From the NCBI GenBank assembly GCA_013298145.1, contig JAAFJO010000005.1, positions 62,001 through 126,000 of the forward strand: a DNA stretch of 64,000 bases, read 5' to 3'. Both the position numbers and the translations under genes were made by a program. Positions 26,021-34,138 of this stretch are shown in pieces. Position 1 is the first letter of the stretch. Each line of letters opens with the position of its first letter. The notes under the pieces were generated by a model. That model searched no databases. It was given only the letters and a program-made list of their open reading frames with translations, and had not been told where the DNA came from. Source of the DNA: Betaproteobacteria bacterium (GTDB taxonomy: Bacteria > Pseudomonadota > Gammaproteobacteria > Burkholderiales > Casimicrobiaceae).

Positions 26021-26989
26021 ATGAAAATTTTGCGTTTGCTCGCTGCCTTGGGTGGCGCTTCTTTATTGCTCAACGCTGCTGCCATGGCGCAAACGTGGCC
26101 GACGAAGCCCGTTCGCATCGTGGTGCCGGCGCCAGCCGGCTCATCGCTCGATATTGTGGCGCGTCTCTTGGCAGACAAACTCAAGGATCGCTGGGGCCAG
26201 CCCGTACTGGTAGAGCCGAAGCCAGGCGCTGGCGGCATGCTTGGCGTTGATACGGCTGCAAAGGCGACCGATGGCCACACCCTGGTGATCGGCTTCCCGG
26301 GGCCTACCGCGTTTGCGCCGTTTCTCCATAAAAAAATGCCGTACGACGCGGTGAAAGATATCGTGCCGATTGTGCTCACCACCACGCAGCCGAACGTGCT
26401 CGCGGTGAACGCCAATTTGCCGGTGAAAAACGTGCAGGAATTGGTGGCTTACGCGAAGGCGAATCCTGGCAAGCTTTCGTACGCGAGTGTTGGCAACGGC
26501 TCGTCGTCACATCTTTCGATGGAGCTGCTCAAATCGGAAGGCGGCTTTGATGCCGTACACGTTCCGTTTAACGGTGCGCCGCCCGCAGCGCAATCGGTGG
26601 CGGCAGGCGACACGCAGGTGTTGTTTGCCGTGGCCTCCGGAATCGCGGGGCTGGTGCAAAGCGGAAAGATTCGCCAAATTGCCGTAACCAATTTGGGTCG
26701 GTTCGATTCGCTCAAAGAATTGCCGAGCATTAACGAAAGCGGTGTGAAAGGGTTCGAAGCGATTGCCTGGAACGGGCTCTTCGGGCCGAGCTCGCTGCCA
26801 GCGGACGTGGTGACGAAGATCAACGCAGACGTCAACGCCGCGCTCGCAATGGACGATGTGAAGAGCCGGATTGTTGCAGCGGGCATGGCCCCCGGTGGAG
26901 GCAGCGCGGCTTCGTTCAAATCAATCTTGGATGCCGACATGAAAAAGTGGGGCGCAACGATCAAGCGGATCGGCGTGCAGCTCGATTAG
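26021..26989 (+). CDS. Tripartite tricarboxylate transporter periplasmic receptor (Bug/TctC family)
   Basis: 322 residues with a signal peptide (cleavage after AAAMA, before QTWPTKPVRIVVP). Family motifs: VPAPAGSSLDIVARLLADKL, GQPVLVEPKPGAGG, and YASVGNGSSSHLSMELL, which help bind a carboxylate through two water molecules in known members. Such receptors are hugely expanded in Burkholderiales and often occur without transporter membrane genes, as here. Ligand unknown; it may serve signalling or a distant TctAB. Confidence 0.92.
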   Translation: MKILRLLAALGGASLLLNAAAMAQTWPTKPVRIVVPAPAGSSLDIVARLLADKLKDRWGQPVLVEPKPGAGGMLGVDTAAKATDGHTLVIGFPGPTAFAPFLHKKMPYDAVKDIVPIVLTTTQPNVLAVNANLPVKNVQELVAYAKANPGKLSYASVGNGSSSHLSMELLKSEGGFDAVHVPFNGAPPAAQSVAAGDTQVLFAVASGIAGLVQSGKIRQIAVTNLGRFDSLKELPSINESGVKGFEAIAWNGLFGPSSLPADVVTKINADVNAALAMDDVKSRIVAAGMAPGGGSAASFKSILDADMKKWGATIKRIGVQLD

Positions 26990-27118
26990 CAGTTTGCGTT
27001 TCGAGACCGTTTAATTGGGGCTACAGACAGGTAAAGTAAAAACACAAATCCGCTTTTTTACGTCTTGCAGTCCTATTAAAAACTGGAGTAAAGGCGAAAA
27101 GAAGCAAGGCGAACGCGC

Positions 27119-27152
27119 AAAAAAAATGCCCCGACTCCGCGGAGTGGGGCAT
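27119..27152 (-). terminator. Strong intrinsic terminator, minus strand
   Basis: ATGCCCC-GACTCC at 27126-27138 pairs with GGAGT-GGGGCAT at 27141-27152 around GC, with a single bulged base. On the minus strand it is followed by eight T. It does not end any gene I can see. Confidence 0.75.
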
Positions 27153-27260
27153 TAAGGCGACCGTACTAGGGATACGGGCGCGGGGTGGTCAAGGGAGACC
27201 AGTACCCATTGTGGTCAGGTCTTCCTCTGTAGTCACCTATCAAAAAAGGGAGGTATGCCC

Positions 27261-27300
27261 AAAAAAATACCCCGCTCACGTTTCACGGCGAACGGGGCAT
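27261..27300 (-). terminator. Second intrinsic terminator, minus strand
   Basis: ATACCCCG (27267-27274) pairs with CGGGGCAT (27293-27300), one G-T pair, with inner CGT/ACG pairing. Seven T follow on the minus strand. It lies about 140 bp from the first terminator. Confidence 0.7.
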
Positions 27301-27525
27301 GCAAGTCACCCGCGGGGTTGGGATTTGTCGCTTATCGACACGCGAGTGAAATTCCTAGGAGGACAATCGATCTTCTCAGAGACTCAACTTGAGCACCCCA
27401 CCTGCGTGCGGGGGATCGGGCGTCTCACTGCCGCCTGAGCGCACACGCGCTCGCGAATTCGGACCATTATTAACCTCGTCATGCGGTGCGCGAGCTTGAA
27501 TCGGCGCGCGACTACACTCGTAGGG

Positions 27526-28407
27526 ATGGTTGAAATTCGTGTGCTTCACCCGAGCGATGCGCCGCGCGTCGTGGCCTTTCTCGGTCGCTTTCGTGAGAGT
27601 TCGATGTTTTTACTCTCAAACATCGCTCGTTCGGGGATCGTTGACGGCAGCAAGGCTTATCAAGGTGCGTACGTTGGCGCGTTTGACGCCGACGAGATGG
27701 TTGCGGTAGGGGCGCACTATTGGAACGGCAATGTGATGCTGCAAATGGGTGATCACGTCGAACTAGCGGGGGAGCTTACCCGCGCGGCAGTGGCTGTATC
27801 GGGGCGCGGCATCAAAGGCGTGGTGGGCGAGCTTCGTGGCTCAGAGGCCGCCGTTCAATCGCTCGGTTTTGCGCGTTCACAGTTTCAATTGCATGAAAAA
27901 GAGGGCTTGTATGGCCTGTCGCTCGCGGAAATGCGTGCGCCACAGCTCGCATCGAAAGTGCGCCGCGCACAAATGGCGGACTACGAAACGTTACTTAATT
28001 TCTATACGGCCTACAACATCGAAGCGCTGAACGAGCCTGATGCGCGCCTTGCGCGCGAGGATGCCGCTCGCAGTCTCGATGGACGCTATGAAGACGCGCG
28101 CCGATTCGTGCTTGATCTCGACGGCGAGATCGTGGCGGCGAGCGCGTTTAATGCGGTGTCGCCGCCGCTCGTTCAGATTGGCGGCGTATGGACGCCGCAC
28201 CCATTACGTGCTCGCGGCTACGCGCGGGCGTGCGTTGCGGGATCGCTCGCCATCGCATCACGCGAAGGCGCAGACGCGGCGATTCTCTTCACCGGCGATG
28301 AAAACACGCCAGCCATTCGCAGCTACACGTCAATCGGGTTCAGGCAAATCGGCGGCTACTTTATTGGCCTGTTGCGCGATGCCGTGCGTCTGCCAGCTAA
28401 GCACTAA
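27526..28407 (+). CDS. GNAT-family N-acetyltransferase (two-lobed)
   Basis: 293 residues from the ATG at 27526; the open frame starts 15 codons earlier at 27481. The C-terminal GNAT domain has IGGVWTPHPLRARGYARACVAGSLAIA (acetyl-CoA loop LRARGYA) and ENTPAIRSYTSIGFRQIG. The N-terminal half is a divergent domain common in proteins of this size. Substrate unknown. It lies 13 bp ahead of the aldo/keto reductase, so the two may form an operon. Confidence 0.82.
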   Translation: MVEIRVLHPSDAPRVVAFLGRFRESSMFLLSNIARSGIVDGSKAYQGAYVGAFDADEMVAVGAHYWNGNVMLQMGDHVELAGELTRAAVAVSGRGIKGVVGELRGSEAAVQSLGFARSQFQLHEKEGLYGLSLAEMRAPQLASKVRRAQMADYETLLNFYTAYNIEALNEPDARLAREDAARSLDGRYEDARRFVLDLDGEIVAASAFNAVSPPLVQIGGVWTPHPLRARGYARACVAGSLAIASREGADAAILFTGDENTPAIRSYTSIGFRQIGGYFIGLLRDAVRLPAKH

Positions 28408-28420
28408 ACGACGGATCACT

Positions 28421-29428
28421 ATGAAATTTAACCGGCTCGGTCGGACTAATCTTCGCGTTTCGGCCCTTTGCTTGGGCACCATGATGTTTGGCGATCAAAC
28501 CACCGAACAAGAATCGCTTTCGATCGTAAGCCATGCCAGGGCGCAGGGCATGAATTTCATAGACACCGCGGATGTGTACGCCGGTGGTAAGAGCGAAGAA
28601 ATTACAGGCCGCACGATTAAGGCGGATCGCGACGATTGGGTGCTGGCTACCAAGTGCGGCAACAAAATGAGCGAGACTCAGCCCAATATGTGGCGGCATT
28701 CGCGTAAGTGGGTTATTCAAGCGTGTGAAGCGTCGCTGAAGCGGCTTGATACCGACTACATCGATCTTTTCTACCTGCATCGCGATTTCGAAGAAGACAG
28801 TGTTGAAGAAACGGTTGGCGCGGCGGGCGATCTGATTCGCAGCGGAAAAATTCGCTACTTTGCGCTTTCAAATTTTCGCGGCTGGCGTATTGCAGAGGTG
28901 GTTGCGGAATGTCGCCGCCAAGGCGTGCCAGCGCCCGCCGCATGCCAGCCGTATTACAACTTGTTGAACCGCCAACCTGAAGTTGAAATCCTTCCGGCGT
29001 GTGGTTATCACGGCCTGGGTGTGGTGCCGTATTCGCCGATTGCGCGTGGGGTACTGAGTGGCAAATACGCGCCCGGTTCGACGCAAACGGCCGCGCCGGA
29101 GGGCTCCCGCGCGGCGCGAAGCGATCGACGTTTTATGCAGACCGAGTGGCGCGAAGAATCGCTCGTGATTGCAGACACACTGAAAGCGCACGCCGAAAAA
29201 CGCGGCATTTCCTTGGTGCAATTTGCGACAGCGTGGGTGCTCGCGAATCGGTTTGTTTCCAGCGTCATCGCAGGCCCGAAATCGCTTGAACAGTTCACTG
29301 GCTACTTTGGCGCGCTCGACTATGCGTGGACCGCGGAGGATGAAGCGCTCGCCGATTCGCTCGTGCCGCGCGGTCATCCCAGCACGCCGGGATATCACGA
29401 TCCGATGTATCCGTTTGTGGGGCGATAG
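28421..29428 (+). CDS. Aldo/keto reductase
   Basis: 335 residues from the ATG at 28421; the frame is open for 127 codons upstream, but that part overlaps the GNAT gene out of frame and is not protein-like. TIM-barrel NADPH-dependent reductase with the catalytic tetrad: Asp in NFIDTADVYAGG, Tyr of the same motif, Lys in WVLATKCG, and His in DLFYLHRDF. The C-terminal SVIAGPKSLEQF is the NADP-binding segment. Substrate unknown. Confidence 0.92.
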   Translation: MKFNRLGRTNLRVSALCLGTMMFGDQTTEQESLSIVSHARAQGMNFIDTADVYAGGKSEEITGRTIKADRDDWVLATKCGNKMSETQPNMWRHSRKWVIQACEASLKRLDTDYIDLFYLHRDFEEDSVEETVGAAGDLIRSGKIRYFALSNFRGWRIAEVVAECRRQGVPAPAACQPYYNLLNRQPEVEILPACGYHGLGVVPYSPIARGVLSGKYAPGSTQTAAPEGSRAARSDRRFMQTEWREESLVIADTLKAHAEKRGISLVQFATAWVLANRFVSSVIAGPKSLEQFTGYFGALDYAWTAEDEALADSLVPRGHPSTPGYHDPMYPFVGR

Positions 29429-29810
29429 CGAAGGATCGAAGGCGCTCTACTTCGCGTATGCGGCCCCAATGTAACTGGGGATTCTGGCCGAAAATATTTG
29501 TAAGCGAAAATTAGAAAATAGCCAGTTAGCCCCAATTAAATATAGTTTTGGCCAGATATGCTGATTTAATAACTGCCTACCTGGTAGAGCGAAATTCGCG
29601 CCGCGCTCCGTCGATGCGGCGAGCTGCTGCCCCTACCCAGCTCGCGCTGCCGCGTGCAAAGTTTGTCCCGATCACGGCTCAATCGCAAAGAACGAAGGCG
29701 AAAAAAAACCTCGTGCTGTTTGACCAGCGACGAGGCTTTTTTTGGTGGGTTCGCGGCATCTTGAAATCGATAATCACCGATCTCGTAGCGCTCGCGCGCC
29801 GGAAGCGAAC
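29429..29810. other. Spacer between convergent genes, with motif copies and a bidirectional terminator
   Basis: No gene. TAGCCCCAATTAAA at 29527-29540 is the exact reverse complement of the motif at 27010-27023. GGCCCCAATGTAACTGGGG at 29462-29480 is related. The hairpin at 29709-29735 closes both flanking genes. Confidence 0.5.
29701..29743. terminator. Bidirectional intrinsic terminator (aldo/keto reductase and phasin genes)
   Basis: Eight A, then CCTCGTGCTG (29709-29718), loop, CAGCGACGAGG (29725-29735), then seven T. A- and T-tracts on both sides let it work in both directions between the convergent genes. Confidence 0.85.
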
Positions 29811-30344
29811 TTACTTGCGCTTAGCAGGCGATTTGGTCGCAGCTTTTACCTGCGTACCCGCGTACTCAACGCCTTCTTTCGTCGCTTTTGCAACGGTTTC
29901 GAATGCAGCCATCGACGTCTCAACAGCGGCTTTCATTGCGGACACCGCGTAGTCAGCACCTGGAACGCCTTGGGGGGCAGACTTAGACATACGGTCCAAA
30001 TTAGTCACGAATGCTTTCGCTGCGTCAGCGGCTTGGGCTTCTGCAAACGTGAAGGCTTCGGTTTGCGCCGTAGCAATCATGTCGAGTGCGGCGCGCGAAG
30101 TCGTCGCGGCCCATTCGGCTTTTTCTTCGAGCTGCTTCGCGCGAAGCGGTACCAAATCTTGCGGTGCTTTCACTGCGGCGAGCGCGTGCAAATCTGCAGT
30201 GGATGCGGCAGCAAATTCGTTTGCGGCTTTCACGCCGAACGCCGACGCCTTCGTTCCAAAAGCGACTGCGCTGTCCATGCCCTTGAGCACGTTGGCGAGG
30301 TAAGCGCGATTCATTTCAGCAACTTGTTCAAAAACTGGCAACAT
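29811..30344 (-). CDS. phaP: Phasin (PHA granule-associated protein)
   Basis: 177 residues from the ATG at 30344, preceded by AGGAG; the frame runs further upstream but the ribosome-binding site fixes this start. Almost entirely helical and Ala-rich, with the phasin_2 pattern: VFEQVAEMNRAYLANVLKGMDSAVAFGTKA, then ADLHALAAVKAPQDLVPLRAKQLEEKAEW, and a Lys-rich end (AATKSPAKRK). Phasins coat polyhydroxyalkanoate granules and limit their coalescence. Divergent from phaR, with TGCA-type repeats in the shared spacer suggesting PhaR repression. Confidence 0.93.
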   Translation of the reverse strand: MLPVFEQVAEMNRAYLANVLKGMDSAVAFGTKASAFGVKAANEFAAASTADLHALAAVKAPQDLVPLRAKQLEEKAEWAATTSRAALDMIATAQTEAFTFAEAQAADAAKAFVTNLDRMSKSAPQGVPGADYAVSAMKAAVETSMAAFETVAKATKEGVEYAGTQVKAATKSPAKRK

Positions 30345-30408
30345 ACATTTCTCCTGGTATTTACGGCGCCGCGAGCGGAGGAGGGAGTAAATCGAACCAT
30401 CGAAACTC

Positions 30409-30427
30409 TTTTGCTGCAGTGCACAAA
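30409..30427. promoter_or_regulatory. Candidate PhaR operator 1
   Basis: TTTTGCTGCAGTGCACAAA, an imperfect palindrome, in the phaP 5' region. It differs from site 2 at two positions. Its TGCACAA core starts at 30420. Confidence 0.6.
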
Positions 30428-30465
30428 CCGAATGGTAATAGCAGTTGCGCCCCGTTTCAAGTCTT

Positions 30466-30484
30466 TTTTGTTGCAATGCACAAA
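30466..30484. promoter_or_regulatory. Candidate PhaR operator 2
   Basis: TTTTGTTGCAATGCACAAA. The core starts at 30477, 57 bp from site 1. Confidence 0.6.
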
Positions 30485-30527
30485 TATAGAGCCCGGCCTC
30501 AGATCGACCGCATTCATGTTGTCGACT

Positions 30528-30542
30528 ACTGCGGTGCAAATC
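30528..30542. promoter_or_regulatory. Candidate PhaR operator 3 (weaker)
   Basis: ACTGCGGTGCAAATC. The core TGCAAAT starts at 30535, 58 bp from site 2. Confidence 0.4.
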
Positions 30543-30583
30543 GTCTACGTAGCGCCCTCAGAGGCCAACACTGTCCACTAAAA

Positions 30584-30600
30584 TCTGGCACTGCACAATC
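30584..30600. promoter_or_regulatory. Candidate PhaR operator 4 (weaker, next to phaR start)
   Basis: TCTGGCACTGCACAATC. The core TGCACAA starts at 30592, 57 bp from site 3 and just upstream of the phaR ribosome-binding site AAAGGAG. Could serve autoregulation. Confidence 0.4.
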
Positions 30601-30612
30601 AAAGGAGCCGTC

Positions 30613-31194
30613 ATGGCGACCAAATCAGGGACCGGGCCGCGCAGCACCACCGGGCGCGCAGTTCGAATCATCAAAAAGTACCCAAACCGCCGTCTCTACG
30701 ACACGCAGACGAGCGGCTACATCACCTTGGCTGATGTGCGCCACATGGTGATCGAAAACTCGCCCTTCCAGGTGCGCGACGCGAAGACCAACGAAGAGCT
30801 CACCCGTCAAATCCTCCTGCAAATCATTCTTGAAGAAGAAGCTGCGGGGATGCCCATGTTTAGCAATGACATGCTCGCGCAGATGATCCGTTTCTACGCC
30901 GGCGCAATGCAAGGTGTTGTGGGCGGATTGTTTGAACAGAACGTGCGCGCCTTTATGGATTTTCAGAAAAAAATGGCTGACCAAGGCGCGAGCTTCGGCC
31001 CTGGCGATACCAACAACTATGGCCCCGAGTTCTGGCAGCAATTTGTGCAAATGCAAGCGCCAGCGATGCAGGGCGCGATGGGCAACTATCTTGAACAGTC
31101 GACCAAGATGTTCATCGATATGCAAAAGAAGATGCAGGAAAGCACCAAGCAGTTCTTCCCAGGCTTTGGCTTCCCAGGCTTCGAGAAGAAGTAA
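30613..31194 (+). CDS. phaR: Polyhydroxyalkanoate synthesis repressor PhaR
   Basis: 193 residues. The N-terminal PHB/PHA accumulation regulator DNA-binding domain is unmistakable: IIKKYPNRRLYDTQTSGYITLADVRHMV, followed by FQVRDAKTNEELTRQILLQIILEEE. The second half is the helical PHB-accumulation region ending in Gln/Phe-rich sequence with FFPGFGFPGF. In related bacteria PhaR binds phaP and its own promoter and also PHA granules, being titrated when polymer accumulates. AAAGGAG fixes the start. A perfect terminator follows. Confidence 0.96.
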   Translation: MATKSGTGPRSTTGRAVRIIKKYPNRRLYDTQTSGYITLADVRHMVIENSPFQVRDAKTNEELTRQILLQIILEEEAAGMPMFSNDMLAQMIRFYAGAMQGVVGGLFEQNVRAFMDFQKKMADQGASFGPGDTNNYGPEFWQQFVQMQAPAMQGAMGNYLEQSTKMFIDMQKKMQESTKQFFPGFGFPGFEKK

Positions 31195-31216
31195 CGCCGC
31201 ACACAACGCTACGTAG

Positions 31217-31242
31217 CCCGGATGCTCGCATCCGGGTTTTTT
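31217..31242 (+). terminator. Intrinsic terminator of phaR
   Basis: CCCGGATGC (31217-31225), loop TC, GCATCCGGG (31228-31236), then six T. Confidence 0.93.
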
Positions 31243-31280
31243 GTTTTCAGGATCGCGATGCGATCACTTTTTTTGAGGAA

Positions 31281-31301
31281 CCCGGATGACGAGTATCCGG
31301 G
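31281..31301 (+). other. Leader hairpin immediately upstream of rimO
   Basis: CCCGGAT (31281-31287) pairs with ATCCGGG (31295-31301), ending 9 bases before the rimO ATG. The stem sequence is the same as that of the phaR terminator, so arms of the two hairpins could also pair with each other. Confidence 0.4.
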
Positions 31302-31310
31302 CCACATCGT

Positions 31311-32669
31311 ATGAAACCCGCCGTTCAATCCGCCCCCAAAGTTGGCTTCGTCTCACTCGGTTGTCCGAAGGCCCTGGTCGATAGCGAACAAGTGCTCACG
31401 CGCCTGAAGGCCGAGGGCTACGCCACGGTTGGCGATTATTCAGAGGCCGATTTGGTGGTGGTGAACACCTGCGGTTTCATTGATGACGCCGTCGCCGAAT
31501 CGCTGGACGCAATTGGCGAAGCGATTGCCGAAAACGGCAAAGTGATCGTCACCGGCTGCCTTGGCGCGAAAGAAGGCGGCGATTTCATTCGCAACGTGCA
31601 TCCGAAAGTGCTCGCAGTCACCGGGCCACACGCGCCGAATGAAGTGATGGATGCAGTGCATTTGCACTTGCCGAAGCCGCACAACAAATTCATCGATCTC
31701 GTGCCCGATCACGGTGTGAAGCTCACACCAAAACACTACGCGTACCTCAAAATTTCTGAAGGCTGCAACCATCGTTGCAGCTTCTGCATCATTCCATCGA
31801 TGCGTGGCGATCTCGTATCGCGTCCGATTGGTGAAGTGATGCGCGAGGCGGAATCGCTCGTGAAATCGGGTGTGAAAGAGTTGCTCGTGATTTCGCAGGA
31901 CACGTCCGCGTACGGCGTCGATGTGAAATACCGCACCGATTTCGTGAACGGCAAGCCGACCAAAACGCGCATGCTCGAACTCGCGGATTCGTTGGGCGAA
32001 CTCGGCGCGTGGGTGCGCATGCATTACGTGTACCCGTACCCGAGCGTGGACAACGTGATCCCGCTCATGGCGCAATCAACGATCGATTCGAAACGACGCG
32101 TGTTGCCGTACCTCGACGTGCCGTTCCAGCATTCGTCGCCGCGCATTCTCAAATTGATGAAGCGCCCAGCTAGTGGCGAGAAAAACATTGAGCGCATTCA
32201 AGCGTGGCGCAAAGAGTGCCCCGAGCTTACGATTCGCTCCACGTTCATCGTCGGCTTCCCTGGCGAAACCGAAGCTGAGTTTGAAGAGCTCCTCGATTTC
32301 CTGCGCGAAGCCCAACTGGATCGCGTCGGCTGTTTTGCTTACTCGCCAGTTGACGGCGCAACGGCGAACGATTTGCCCGATCACTTGCCCGACGAGGTCA
32401 AAGAAGAGCGCCGCGAACGCTTCATGGAAGTGCAAGCCGAGATTTCGGAAGCACGCCTGCGCGCGAAGATCGGCAAGCAAATTGAAGTCATCGTCGACGA
32501 CGTGCAAGACAACATCGCCGTCGCCCGCTCATGGGCAGATGCGCCCGAGATCGATGGGCTCGTTCACGTCCAAAACGGCGAAGCATTGAACGTAGGCGAT
32601 GTCGTAAGGGTGAATTTAGTCGAGGCGACGGAGCATGATTTGATTGCCGTTGTGTCAGAGCAGGACTAG
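31311..32669 (+). CDS. rimO: Ribosomal protein S12 methylthiotransferase RimO
   Basis: Radical-SAM enzyme that adds a methylthio group to the conserved Asp of ribosomal protein S12. 452 residues in three parts: N-terminal UPF0004 domain with cluster Cys ([30 protein letters not shown]); radical SAM core with CNHRCSFC (CX3CX2C); and a C-terminal TRAM domain (about residues 385-450). The SLGCPK form and [11 protein letters not shown] separate it from MiaB. No operon partner; phaR upstream has its own terminator. Confidence 0.97.
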   Translation: MKPAVQSAPKVGFVSLGCPKALVDSEQVLTRLKAEGYATVGDYSEADLVVVNTCGFIDDAVAESLDAIGEAIAENGKVIVTGCLGAKEGGDFIRNVHPKVLAVTGPHAPNEVMDAVHLHLPKPHNKFIDLVPDHGVKLTPKHYAYLKISEGCNHRCSFCIIPSMRGDLVSRPIGEVMREAESLVKSGVKELLVISQDTSAYGVDVKYRTDFVNGKPTKTRMLELADSLGELGAWVRMHYVYPYPSVDNVIPLMAQSTIDSKRRVLPYLDVPFQHSSPRILKLMKRPASGEKNIERIQAWRKECPELTIRSTFIVGFPGETEAEFEELLDFLREAQLDRVGCFAYSPVDGATANDLPDHLPDEVKEERRERFMEVQAEISEARLRAKIGKQIEVIVDDVQDNIAVARSWADAPEIDGLVHVQNGEALNVGDVVRVNLVEATEHDLIAVVSEQD

Positions 32670-32682
32670 CGGACATTTTGGG

Positions 32683-33189
32683 ATGAACGTCACGCTTGAA
32701 CCTGTCGTAAAGAACGAGAAAAACATCCTTCGAGCACAGCGAATCCTTGAAGCAGCCCCTAACTACGAGAGGCTGGTGTCAGGTACCGTTGTGCCGCCAT
32801 CTGCGGGCGAGGAGTTTTTCGACGACTTGCCGCCGGGTAAAACACTTGACGATAAAGTCACGTTTATTGTTCGTTCCGAAGAACAGGACGTCGGCGTGAT
32901 TGAAGTCGTTCGCGGTTGGCGGGAAGCGGGATATGCCCACATCGGTCTACTTTTGATCGACGAACGATTTCACGGGCGCGGCGTCGGTCGCGCCTCGATG
33001 CAAGCACTCGAACGCTGGGTAGGATCGACTTCGCCGGAGACACACACTTTGCGCATCGGCGTGATCGAGACTAATGTCGCAGCCTTTGGGTTTTGGCAGA
33101 AGCTTGGTTTCACCGATACCGGTGAACGTCGCGACAATGGTCTGCTCGCGCCGGCAGTCGTGATGTTGAGTCCCTTGAAAAGAGGCTAG
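32683..33189 (+). CDS. GNAT-family N-acetyltransferase
   Basis: 168 residues from the ATG at 32683, 13 bp after rimO. GNAT motifs: AHIGLLLIDERFHGRGVGRASMQALERWV (acetyl-CoA loop HGRGVGRA) and VIETNVAAFGFWQKLGFTDTGERR. The substrate is unknown; closeness to rimO hints at co-transcription only. Its stop overlaps the stop of the convergent XRE regulator by 4 bp. Confidence 0.88.
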   Translation: MNVTLEPVVKNEKNILRAQRILEAAPNYERLVSGTVVPPSAGEEFFDDLPPGKTLDDKVTFIVRSEEQDVGVIEVVRGWREAGYAHIGLLLIDERFHGRGVGRASMQALERWVGSTSPETHTLRIGVIETNVAAFGFWQKLGFTDTGERRDNGLLAPAVVMLSPLKRG

Positions 33190-34031
33190 TCGGAGTTACT
33201 TTTCCTCAACTCCGAGTTCATCGTAAGTTGCGTCCCCTCATCCGCCGCAAACAAATGCTCCACTCGCAATGACGCAAGCGTGATGTCTTGTGGCGTGCCG
33301 AACGTTGTGAAGAGGCTGAAGAAGGCGAGTTCGCCGTGCTCGGTGGCGAAGCGGGTGGTGAGGACCGGTGCGGCAGTTGGTGTCCAGGTGTTTGTTGCCA
33401 CGTTCGCGCCGAGTCGGGTTTTCATGAGGCTCGCAAGGGCTTCGGCTTTCGGGGCGAGTGCTGGGTGTGCGGCGGCGTCGCGTCGTACGTGTGCGAGGAG
33501 CGTCGGTGCGACTTCGTGCAGATTCACAATTCGTTTACAGATGCCATCTGGGTGAAGCATTAGATCAAGCATGTTGAGAGGCTTCGCAGCCTCTCCGCGT
33601 GATGCGCTTCCTGCCAACGCTTCGGCGAGCCACGGCACTAACGTTGTTGCCAACCACGTTGCGCCGCGATTCAAGTGCAGCACGTTCCACTCAGCGTCCA
33701 GGATCATCGCGGGCATCGGGTCGTGTGCGGCCACGAGTTGCACGAGGGCGCTGCGCGCTTGAGAGAGCGCGGGATCGTCGAGCGATGCCGCGCTATAGGC
33801 TGGGGCGTAGCCTGCTTGCAGCATCGCTGCGTTTTGTAATGCGAGTGGCGCGTCTAGTTCGCGCAACCAGGCCATGAGCAGCGCGCGGCTCGGTTTCGCG
33901 CGTCCGCTTTCAACGAAGCTCACATGGCGCTGGGAAACGCCCATCCGCAGCGAAAGCTCGAGCTGGCTCAAGCGGCGAGCCTTGCGGGCCTGCTGCAACG
34001 TGTTCTGTAGTGTTTCGACCCGCCCGAACAT
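33186..34031 (-). CDS. XRE-family regulator with MmyB-like ligand-binding domain
   Basis: 281 residues. An N-terminal helix-turn-helix (about residues 10-65: LQQARKARRLSQLELSLRMGVSQRHVSFVESGRAKPSR) is followed by the PAS-like MmyB domain (about 105-270: PAMILDAEWNVLHLNRGATWL and later ELAFFSLFTTFGTPQDITLASLRVEHLFAADE). Such proteins are thought to sense small hydrophobic ligands. The neighbouring divergent small membrane genes could be targets; that is an inference. Confidence 0.9.
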   Translation of the reverse strand: MFGRVETLQNTLQQARKARRLSQLELSLRMGVSQRHVSFVESGRAKPSRALLMAWLRELDAPLALQNAAMLQAGYAPAYSAASLDDPALSQARSALVQLVAAHDPMPAMILDAEWNVLHLNRGATWLATTLVPWLAEALAGSASRGEAAKPLNMLDLMLHPDGICKRIVNLHEVAPTLLAHVRRDAAAHPALAPKAEALASLMKTRLGANVATNTWTPTAAPVLTTRFATEHGELAFFSLFTTFGTPQDITLASLRVEHLFAADEGTQLTMNSELRKSNSD

Positions 34032-34138
34032 GCACTGATTGAATCACACTCGTGGATCAATTCAATTACCTCGCACGTAATTGCGCCGCTGCATCCGTAC
34101 GGCAATACTGCGCGGGTCGCCATCACTCGGATCACTCC

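Larger units (their letters stand above)
26990..27525. other. Spacer with two minus-strand terminators and a GGGGCTA motif; possible small RNA locus
   Basis: No convincing gene on either strand. TTTAATTGGGGCTA lies at 27010-27023. Two strong hairpin-plus-T structures point along the minus strand (27119-27152 and 27261-27300), with no minus-strand gene upstream until beyond the window's plus-strand genes. AT-rich TTAATAATG on the minus strand near 27466-27474 could be a -10 region. Confidence 0.5.

Noticed and set aside
27211..27438. 75-residue plus-strand frame in the terminator-rich spacer
   Set aside because: It runs through two inverted repeats and has no ribosome-binding site; the hairpins better explain the region.
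29742..30581. 279-residue plus-strand frame over the phasin gene
   Set aside because: Cys/Arg/Phe-rich antisense of the Ala-rich phasin gene; no family features.
34052..34138. Extended GTG start for the four-TM protein
   Set aside because: The extra 29 residues include Cys/Arg-rich sequence unlike a membrane protein N-terminus; the ATG at 34139 is preferred.
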